The notes under the pieces are model-generated. The model did not search any database. It was not told where the DNA came from and saw only the letters and a list, made by a program, of their open reading frames with translations. The position numbers and the translations under genes are program-made. A stretch of DNA of 64,000 nt from Gp6-AA40 sp035293405 (GTDB lineage Bacteria > Acidobacteriota > Vicinamibacteria > Vicinamibacterales > UBA2999): the NCBI GenBank assembly GCA_035293405.1, contig DATDOE010000056.1, positions 1 through 64,000 of the forward strand, in the 5' to 3' direction. Positions 58,526 to 64,000 of this stretch are shown piece by piece. Each line of letters begins with the position of its first letter. Position 1 is the stretch's first letter.

Positions 58526-59263
58526 ATGAAAGAGTCTGCGGAACAGACCAGTCTGGCAGCGGAAGCCTATTCGGTGGTGCGACAGCGGATCCTGCGCGGC
58601 GACATCGTGCTGGGGCAGGTCATCTCGCGCCGGAAGCTGGCGGCCGAGCTCAGTATGAGCTTCCTTCCGGTGTCCGAAGCGCTCTTGCGCCTCGAGATCG
58701 AGGGGCTCCTCGAAAGCCGGCCCCGGGCCGGGACGCGGGTGCGCATTCCCTCCGCCGAAGACGTCAAAGGCCACTACGTCGTGCGCGAGGCGCTCGAAGT
58801 ACAGGCCGCGATGCGATTCGCGCGCGTGGCCACGGCCAGCGAGCGCGCCGAGGTGCGGAAGCTCGCGGTGCGCGTGGACCTGCTCTCGATGCAACTCGAT
58901 CGCCCGCTGTATCAAACGGTGCATCAGAAGCTGCACGCGCGGATTGCGCAGTGCGCCCGGTGTCCGGCCCTGCTCGACGCGATTGAGAAAACTCACGCAC
59001 TGGCATCCATCTGGTTCTGCGTGATGCGTCAGCCGCAGCCCGAGGATTCGGCGACGCGTCATCAGGAGCTCGCTGAAGCGGTGTGCAGCGGCGATCCCCA
59101 GCAGGCGGCCGAGGCCGTTCGACATCACCTGGCGGTGGCGATGGAGCGCACGATGTCGGTGCTGCAGCCCTATTTCAAGCTGCGAAAGGCCACCGGTCAG
59201 ACCTTCTATCGCAGCGACCGGAAGCTCAGACAGGGGCCTCTCGATCTGGCGCAGCTCCACTGA
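58526..59263 (+). CDS. GntR-family regulator with FCD-like domain
   Basis: A 245-residue repressor. The winged helix is AYSVVRQRILRGDIVLGQVISRRKLAAELSMSFLPVSEALLRLEIEGLLESRPRAGTRV. The C-terminal helical domain (DVKGHYVVREALEVQAAMRFARVAT, then QTVHQKLHARIAQCARCPALLDAIEKTHAL, RHQELAEAV, EAVRHHLAVAMERT) is FCD-type, whose three His can bind metal. The ATG at 58526 is chosen from domain layout; ATG at 58481 is also open. It is divergent from the hydrolase-NatAB operon and heads the genes leading to LigJ. Confidence 0.85.
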   Translation: MKESAEQTSLAAEAYSVVRQRILRGDIVLGQVISRRKLAAELSMSFLPVSEALLRLEIEGLLESRPRAGTRVRIPSAEDVKGHYVVREALEVQAAMRFARVATASERAEVRKLAVRVDLLSMQLDRPLYQTVHQKLHARIAQCARCPALLDAIEKTHALASIWFCVMRQPQPEDSATRHQELAEAVCSGDPQQAAEAVRHHLAVAMERTMSVLQPYFKLRKATGQTFYRSDRKLRQGPLDLAQLH

Positions 59264-59405
59264 AGGCCCCAGTTACGACCATTGACACCTGGTGTATCGC
59301 CCAGCGACAATTACCGCCCACAGGCGTGTGCACTTCGTGCGCACCGGCTGGACCCTGCAACGGCGGGGCGGGTCCCGCAGTATTAGCTTCTGAGGAGTCT
59401 GTTCG

Positions 59406-59810
59406 ATGCGAACCAAGTTTGCTCTCGTGATTACCGGAATCGTGCTGCTCGCGGGCGCGCGCACCATCGTGGCCCATCATTCGTTCTCGGCCGAATTCGA
59501 CGCGAACAAGCCGTTCAAGATGACCGGTCAGGTGACGAAGGTTGAGTGGATGAACCCCCACACCTTCTTCTACATCGACGTCACCGACGAGAAGACGAAG
59601 AAGGTCACCAACTGGGCGATGGAAATGGGCAGCCCGAACGGCCTGATGCGCGCCGGCTGGACTCGTAACACGATGAAGATCGGCGACAAGGTCACTGTCG
59701 AAGGCAGCCTTGCCAAGGACGGCAGCCCGACTGGCAACGCGCGCGCCGTCGTCCTGACCGAGACCGGGAAACGGTTGTTTGCCGCCTCCAGCCAGGGCAC
59801 CACGCAGTAA
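59406..59810 (+). CDS. DUF6152 small secreted protein
   Basis: A 134-residue protein with a signal peptide (FALVITGIVLLAGARTIVAHH). The mature domain is beta-rich, opening HHSFSAEFDANKPFKMTGQVTKVEWMNPHTFFYIDV, which is the DUF6152 signature (HHSF-x-x-FD, WxNPH). The two leading His and the NPH motif suggest metal binding. It is often next to the secreted family that follows here. Function unknown. Confidence 0.85.
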   Translation: MRTKFALVITGIVLLAGARTIVAHHSFSAEFDANKPFKMTGQVTKVEWMNPHTFFYIDVTDEKTKKVTNWAMEMGSPNGLMRAGWTRNTMKIGDKVTVEGSLAKDGSPTGNARAVVLTETGKRLFAASSQGTTQ

Positions 59811-59822
59811 GGAGCGTTCCAT

Positions 59823-60863
59823 TTGAGGATGAGTCTTCGGACCGCGCTCCTGGGCGCGACGGCGGTCGCAGTGTTTTCATCGAGCGTCTGGGTTCTCGGG
59901 GCCCAGGAAGGCGCCGCGCCGGCGGCGCCCGCTCAGGGGCAGGCACAGGGCGGTGGCCGCGGACGCGGGCGCCAGGCCGGTCCGGCCCTTCCGACTCCAC
60001 GACTGCCGGACGGCACGGTGAACTTGGGCCGGGTCCCGGGCGAAAAGGGTGTGTGGGGCGTTCCCTACATCACCAATATGGGCATGCGTGTCGTGGGCGC
60101 GGATGGCCAGTTGATCCCTGAAATCGTGAAGGCGCAGCAGGACCAGCAGGCGGCCGCAGCTGCCGCTCGCGCGGGCGGTGCCGGCGCGCGCGGCGCTGGT
60201 GGCGGAGGTGGCCGCGGTCGAGGCGGCTCGAAATCCGAACCGTGGATGCCGTGGATGCCCTGGTCCGCAGCCGTCTACGACTACAACTCACTCAATGAGT
60301 CCAAGTACGACCCCGAAGGCTACTGCCTCCCGCCAGGCGGACCCAGAATGATGGCCACGCCGTACCAGGCGGAGATCATTCAGCAGCCCGAGCACAAGCG
60401 CATCATCATGATCTTCGAAGGTGCGACGCACATCTGGCGCGAGATCTACATGGACGGCCGCAAGTTCCCCGAAGGCGACGAGCTCAATCCGACTTACCTG
60501 GGCTACTCCATCGGCCGCTGGGAAGGCGACACGCTCGTCGTCGAGAACAAGGGCTTCAACGAGAACAGCTGGCTCGACTACTTCGGACATCCGCACACCG
60601 ACAAGATGGAAGTCGTCGAGCGGTGGACGCGTCCGAACAAAGGCACGCTGCACTACGAAGCCACCGTGAACGATCCCGGCGCGTACACGAAGCCCTTCAC
60701 GATCGCGTGGGATATCCCCTGGAGAGAGGGCGCCGAGCTGCCCGAGTACATCTGCCAGGAGAACAACCAGTACTTGAATCGCCTGGAAGACGATCTCGGT
60801 AAGCCGATTTTTGGACCGCGTGTTCAGCCCGGCCAGAAGAAGCCGACGACGGGCACCCGCTGA
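59823..60863 (+). CDS. Secreted protein, paralogue of 36506-37396 family
   Basis: A 346-residue exported protein with a TTG start (AAGGAG upstream at good spacing) and a signal (TALLGATAVAVFSSSVWVLGA). An Ala/Gly/Arg-rich low-complexity stretch (GGAGARGAGGGGGRGRGG) divides the chain. The conserved part reads IIMIFEGATHIWREIYMDGRKFPEGDELNPTYLGYSIGRWEGDTLVVENKGFNE, then HTDKMEVVERWTRPNKGTLHYEATV. No catalytic motif is recognised. It lies 12 bases after DUF6152 and six bases before another small secreted protein, so it is one operon. Confidence 0.78.
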   Translation: MRMSLRTALLGATAVAVFSSSVWVLGAQEGAAPAAPAQGQAQGGGRGRGRQAGPALPTPRLPDGTVNLGRVPGEKGVWGVPYITNMGMRVVGADGQLIPEIVKAQQDQQAAAAAARAGGAGARGAGGGGGRGRGGSKSEPWMPWMPWSAAVYDYNSLNESKYDPEGYCLPPGGPRMMATPYQAEIIQQPEHKRIIMIFEGATHIWREIYMDGRKFPEGDELNPTYLGYSIGRWEGDTLVVENKGFNENSWLDYFGHPHTDKMEVVERWTRPNKGTLHYEATVNDPGAYTKPFTIAWDIPWREGAELPEYICQENNQYLNRLEDDLGKPIFGPRVQPGQKKPTTGTR

Positions 60864-60869
60864 GGCGCG

Positions 60870-61295
60870 ATGATGAACAGAGAGCTTCTCAGGGCGGCAT
60901 GTCTTCGAGCGGTGGCCGTTGCGCTGATACTGGCGATGCCGGCGATTGCCGGCGCTCAGTTCGGACATCCGATGAAGGGACAGTGGAGCGGTGAGTGGGG
61001 GCCGGCAGCGAACCCGAACCGCCTGCTCCTCGACCTTCATTGGGACGGCAAGGCGATTACCGGCGTGATCAACCCGGGACCCAACGCGGCGACCGTGAAG
61101 TCGGTGACGTTCGACCACACGAACCCGATGGCGTGGGTCGTGAAGATGCAAGCGGAAGGCAAGGATGCGTCGGGCAAGCCGGTGACGATCAGCGTCGACG
61201 GCAAGCTCGAGAACATCGGTGCGTACACCAAGCTCTTTCACGGTACGTGGACGCAGGGCGGCCAGAAGGGCGACTTCACGGTTACGCGGAACTAG
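60870..61295 (+). CDS. Small secreted protein of unknown function
   Basis: A 141-residue protein with a Sec signal (AVAVALILAMPAIAGAQ). The mature part is a beta-sheet domain (MKGQWSGEWGPAANPNRLLLDLHWDGKAITGVINPGPNAATVKSVTFDHTN), with repeated Asn-Pro turns. It resembles the small beta-barrel proteins that follow the DUF6152/secreted pair in related genomes, but I cannot name a family. It ends the operon. Confidence 0.7.
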   Translation: MMNRELLRAACLRAVAVALILAMPAIAGAQFGHPMKGQWSGEWGPAANPNRLLLDLHWDGKAITGVINPGPNAATVKSVTFDHTNPMAWVVKMQAEGKDASGKPVTISVDGKLENIGAYTKLFHGTWTQGGQKGDFTVTRN

Positions 61296-61363
61296 CCCCG
61301 CCCTACACCCTCCCGTCACTTCCCATCTCGGCCAGTCCGGCCTGCCCCGAGCGACGTCGAGGG

Positions 61364-61474
61364 GCCTTGAACCCGATCTTGACCTACAACCAGGCGTTCA
61401 ACCCGATTGTCAACGCGACCAACCCGTCGGCAAACTGGTTGGCGCCTCAGACGACGCTGCCGGCTCTTTTCTTG
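61364..61474 (+). pseudogene. Remnant of a TonB-dependent receptor C-terminus
   Basis: One frame reads LNPILTYNQAFNPIVNATNPSANWLAPQTTLPALF. The phrase pattern LTYNQAFNP...NWLxPQTTL recalls the last strand region of acidobacterial TonB-dependent receptors, which end soon after in a beta strand. Here no stop-linked strand follows and upstream sequence is unrelated, so at most a scrap remains. Confidence 0.35.
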
Positions 61475-61527
61475 CTCGAACACTTCACACTTCCGACTTT
61501 GCGCTTTGCACTTAGAATCGAAGATTC

Positions 61528-62538
61528 ATGGTCATCGACTGTCACGGGCATTACACCACCGCACCGAAAGAGCTTCAGACATTTCGTGATGCCCAGATCG
61601 CCGCGCTGAAGGATCCGTCGCTCGCGCCGTCCGGCCGCGTCAACGTGTCCGACGATCAGCTGCGCGAGAGCGTCCAGCCGCAGCTCAAATTCCAGGGCGA
61701 TCGCGGCACCGACGTCACGATCTTTTCACCGCGCGCGTCGGCGATGGCGCATCACATTGGCGATGCGCGCACGAGCCTCGACTGGTCGCGGCACTGCAAC
61801 GACCTCGTGCACCGTGTGTGCGAGCTGTTTCCCCGGAACTTCGTCGGCGTGTGCCAGCTGCCGCAGACGCCGGGCGATCCGCTGGCCAACTGCATCGCGG
61901 AGCTCGAACGGTGCGTCAACGAGTTCGGATTCATCGGCTGCAATCTGAACCCGGATCCGTCGGGCGGGCGCTGGAACGCGCCGCCGCTGACCGACCGTGC
62001 CTGGTATCCGTTCTACGAGAAGCTGGTGGAGCTGGACGTGCCGGCCATGGTCCACGTGAGCGCGTCGTGCAATCCCAACTTCCACGCCACCGGTGCGCAC
62101 TACATCAACGCCGACACCACGGCGTTCATGCAGTTCCTGACCGCCGATCTGTTCAAGGATTTTCCGACGCTGCGGATGATCATCCCGCACGGCGGCGGCG
62201 CGGTGCCCTATCACTGGGGCCGCTATCGCGGCCTCGCCCAGGACATGAAGCGGCCGCTGCTGGCCGATCTGATCCGGCACAACGTGTTCTTCGACACCTG
62301 CGTCTATCATCAGCCCGGGATCGATCTGCTCCTGAAGATCGTGCCGGCGGACAACATCCTCTTCGGATCGGAGATGGTGGGTGCCGTGCGCGGCATCGAT
62401 CCGGAAACCGGGCACTACTACGACGACACCAAACGCTACGTCGACGTGGCGGCGATTTCCGAGGGCGACCGGCGCAAGGTCTTCGAAGGTAACGCGCGCA
62501 AGGTGTACCCAAGGATCAATATCAAGATTCCCGCGTGA
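61528..62538 (+). CDS. ligJ: 4-oxalomesaconate hydratase (LigJ)
   Basis: A 336-residue amidohydrolase-fold hydratase. It matches Sphingobium LigJ closely by recall: opening MVIDCHGHYTTAPKELQTFR, DVTIFSPRASAMAHHIGD, NLNPDPSGGRWNAPPLTDRAWYPFYEKLVELDVPAMVHVSASCN, IIPHGGGAVPYHWGRYRGL, FFDTCVYHQPGIDLL and GSEMVGAVRGIDPETGHYYDDTKRYVD. His residues in DCHGHY, VHVS and IPHGGG fit its zinc site. It hydrates 4-oxalomesaconate in the meta-cleavage pathway of protocatechuate and gallate. A LigK/RraA-type aldolase gene follows. Confidence 0.92.
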   Translation: MVIDCHGHYTTAPKELQTFRDAQIAALKDPSLAPSGRVNVSDDQLRESVQPQLKFQGDRGTDVTIFSPRASAMAHHIGDARTSLDWSRHCNDLVHRVCELFPRNFVGVCQLPQTPGDPLANCIAELERCVNEFGFIGCNLNPDPSGGRWNAPPLTDRAWYPFYEKLVELDVPAMVHVSASCNPNFHATGAHYINADTTAFMQFLTADLFKDFPTLRMIIPHGGGAVPYHWGRYRGLAQDMKRPLLADLIRHNVFFDTCVYHQPGIDLLLKIVPADNILFGSEMVGAVRGIDPETGHYYDDTKRYVDVAAISEGDRRKVFEGNARKVYPRINIKIPA

Positions 62539-62542
62539 AGCC

Positions 62543-62568
62543 GGCGGGTCTAAAGAGCAAGACCCGCC
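62543..62568. repeat. GGCGGGTC/GACCCGCC hairpin
   Basis: GGCGGGTC at 62543-62550 and GACCCGCC at 62561-62568 frame a 10-base loop, followed by CTACGC. A variant of the palindrome family at 38429 and 40251; it lies between ligJ and the aldolase gene. Confidence 0.8.
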
Positions 62569-62615
62569 CTACGCTCCCAAAGCCTAGAGCCCAAAGCCCA
62601 AAGCCAAAGCGCAGA

Positions 62616-63317
62616 ATGACCATGAAGCCAACCATCGTCCGCAACATCCCCCGTGCCGACGCGGCCGCGATCGAGACGCTCGGCAAGCTTGGCGTGGCCA
62701 CCGTCCACGAAGCGCAGGGCCGCTCAGGCTTGCTGCGTCCGTACATGCGGCCGATCTATCCGGCCGCGCGGGCCGCCGGCAGCGCCATCACCGTATCGTG
62801 TCAGGCCGGCGACAATCTCATGATCCATGCCGCCATCGAGCTATGCCGTGCCGGCGATGTGCTCGTGGTGACGACGACGTCCGAGTCGACCGATGGGATG
62901 TTTGGCGAGCTGCTGGCTGTGTCCGCACGTGCGCACGGTGTGGTTGGCCTGGTCATCGATGCCGGTGTGCGCGACGTCGCCGATCTCACGACCATGGAGT
63001 TTCCGGTGTGGGCCAAGGCCATCCACTCGCAGGGGACGGTGAAGGCGACGGCCGGCTCGGCCAATGTGCCGGTGGTGTGCGCGGGCGCGGCGATTGCGCC
63101 TGGCGACGTGATTGTGGCCGACGTCGACGGGGTTGTCGTCGTACCACGACAGGCCGCCGTCGAGATCGCACGACGGGGCAACGAGCGCCTGGTCAAGGAA
63201 GAGCAGGCGCGTGAGCGGCTGCGCAAGGGCGAGCTCGGCCTTGATTTCTACGGCCTCCGCGCGAAGCTCGTGGAGCTTGGTGTGGACATCGTTGACGAAA
63301 AAGCCCCGCGAACCTAG
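62616..63317 (+). CDS. ligK: 4-carboxy-4-hydroxy-2-oxoadipate aldolase / RraA family (LigK-like)
   Basis: A 233-residue RraA-fold protein. Conserved pieces are VATVHEAQGRSGLLRPYMRPIYPAARAAGSAITV, GDNLMIHAAIELCRAGDVLVV, GMFGELLAVSARAHGVVGLVIDAGVRDVADL and VPVVCAGAAIAPGDVIVADVDGVVVVP. GELL, the DAGVRD motif and the Asp after it match the metal- and substrate-binding loop of LigK/HMG aldolase. It cleaves 4-carboxy-4-hydroxy-2-oxoadipate to pyruvate and oxaloacetate, the step after LigJ. Upstream in-frame codons are repeat-derived; ATG at 62616 is preferred. Confidence 0.87.
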   Translation: MTMKPTIVRNIPRADAAAIETLGKLGVATVHEAQGRSGLLRPYMRPIYPAARAAGSAITVSCQAGDNLMIHAAIELCRAGDVLVVTTTSESTDGMFGELLAVSARAHGVVGLVIDAGVRDVADLTTMEFPVWAKAIHSQGTVKATAGSANVPVVCAGAAIAPGDVIVADVDGVVVVPRQAAVEIARRGNERLVKEEQARERLRKGELGLDFYGLRAKLVELGVDIVDEKAPRT

Positions 63318-63690
63318 GAAAGACTGCGCAAAACTCCATACCTGCCCGGTCTGTCTGGCGTGTAAACTGGCATATTACATTGACATCCACGGAGCACAGG
63401 CGTAAATTCCGGCCGTAACCTTGGCGTGATGCGACACTGCGCGGCCCATACCCCGGGCCTCTTCCGATTCCGTCGGCGCTGTTCGTCAGTTCCGTTCATT
63501 TCCGTAGGCGGCTCGTTCGCTTTGGTCCTTATACCAAGCCGGGGGACGGTGTAGCTCATTGCCCAGCAGCAACTCTGATCAGTGGAAGTAGACCGATTTG
63601 AACAGTGGACAAGTGACCGTGGATCGTCGAACCGTGAAAGCGAAATGTAGGGAGAGTGGGGCAATCCCTCGTGTCAAAGGAGCTATCCGC
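63318..63690. other. Intergenic region upstream of a TonB-dependent receptor
   Basis: About 370 bases without a credible gene. GTCAAAGGAGCTATCC just before 63691 gives a strong ribosome-binding site. A promoter cannot be fixed by eye; CATTGACATCC around 63377 may hold a -35-like TTGACA. Confidence 0.5.
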
Positions 63691-64000
63691 ATGCGTGCAC
63701 TGAAGTACGTCATTCCGATTCTCGCCGCAGCGTTGTTGCTGCCGTCCCTTGCCTTCGCGCAGGGCACTCTGACCGGCACCGTCCGGGACGCATCCGGTGG
63801 CGTCTTACCAGGCGTTACCGTCGAGGCCTCGAGCCCCGCTCTCACTGAGAAGGTCCGAACGGCCGTCACCGACGGTGCGGGCCAGTACCGCATCATCGAG
63901 CTGCCACCCGGCGCCTATAGCCTGACCTTCTCGCTGCCAGGCTTCAGTAACGTCAAGCGCGAGGCGATCCAGCTTGCCGGATCCGCGGTGCTCACCATTC
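63691..64000 (+). CDS. TonB-dependent receptor, carboxypeptidase-regulatory-like N-terminus (partial)
   Basis: The first 103 codons of a receptor that runs past the window end. A signal peptide (IPILAAALLLPSLAFAQ) is followed by the beta domain GTLTGTVRDASGGVLPGVTVEASSPALTEKVRTAVTDGAGQYRIIELPPGAYSLTFSLPGF, the standard N-terminal extension of acidobacterial Oar-like receptors. AAGGAG lies nine bases before the ATG. The plug and barrel are beyond the window, so the substrate is unknown; position next to ligJ/ligK suggests aromatic or lignin-derived compounds. Confidence 0.9.
   Translation, partial: MRALKYVIPILAAALLLPSLAFAQGTLTGTVRDASGGVLPGVTVEASSPALTEKVRTAVTDGAGQYRIIELPPGAYSLTFSLPGFSNVKREAIQLAGSAVLTI

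Overview
The window is a 64 kb piece of high-GC chromosome, most likely from an Acidobacteriota bacterium of the Vicinamibacteria type. This is inferred from gene content: a VWA protein of the Acidobacterial VWFA-related type, a partial TonB-dependent receptor with a carboxypeptidase-regulatory N-terminus, a planctomycete-type cytochrome/DUF1552 pair, DUF6152 and other secreted families, plus many short palindromic repeats. No rRNA or phylogenetic marker confirms it.

Region 1 (1-15.1 kb) is a stress-survival cluster: an alpha/beta hydrolase, a triple BON protein, Hsp20, a CBS-pair protein, a KGG protein, a dihydroorotate-dehydrogenase-like flavoprotein, a CoA-binding protein, a zinc-ribbon protein, two tandem universal stress proteins (one frameshifted), a ClpA/C-type unfoldase, an M28 peptidase, a YbhB-like protein and a DUF504 protein. 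Inside it sits a tightly overlapping three-gene envelope operon (polysaccharide deacetylase, DUF4015 glycoside hydrolase, beta-lactamase-fold hydrolase). The composition recalls mycobacterial dormancy regulons.

Region 2 (15.1-21.6 kb) is decayed mobile DNA: a dead IS630-family copy with a TA duplication, the 3' part of a tRNA-Asn (an attachment-site scar), a truncated HsdR N-terminal domain, a 39-residue membrane protein, a PIN/Phd toxin-antitoxin pair with a palindromic operator, a broken DUF433 gene, a nitrilase-like fragment, a tyrosine recombinase and an intact tRNA-Pro(TGG).

Region 3 (21.6-46.9 kb) is mostly secreted or membrane functions: an M15-type peptidase with a small membrane partner, cytochrome c, an operon-like series of ankyrin protein, DUF1592-family diheme protein and Tat-exported DUF1552 protein, pirin and flavodoxin, beta-propellers, a hybrid histidine kinase, a metallo-beta-lactamase-fold protein lacking most metal ligands, an M50 protease with a membrane zinc-ribbon partner, and a class D-like sortase cassette with a candidate LPQTA substrate and a VWA protein.

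Region 4 (46.9-64 kb) holds a compact type II restriction-modification pair, a TonB-like protein, a TetR gene with a visible promoter and operator, a fused LplT-acyltransferase-acyl-ACP synthetase, an ExeA-like ATPase with a SPOR domain, a NatAB-type exporter operon with a lipoprotein hydrolase, and a GntR-led group ending in LigJ and a LigK/RraA-type aldolase, which points to meta-cleavage of protocatechuate or gallate. The window ends inside a TonB-dependent receptor.

Several families of short inverted repeats lie between these genes, and some lie inside reading frames, where they encode recurring peptides such as LKPDTTT, GFSRPVA and AGLKTRLY. Coordinates were read by eye. No homology search was run, so family names rest on recognised motifs.
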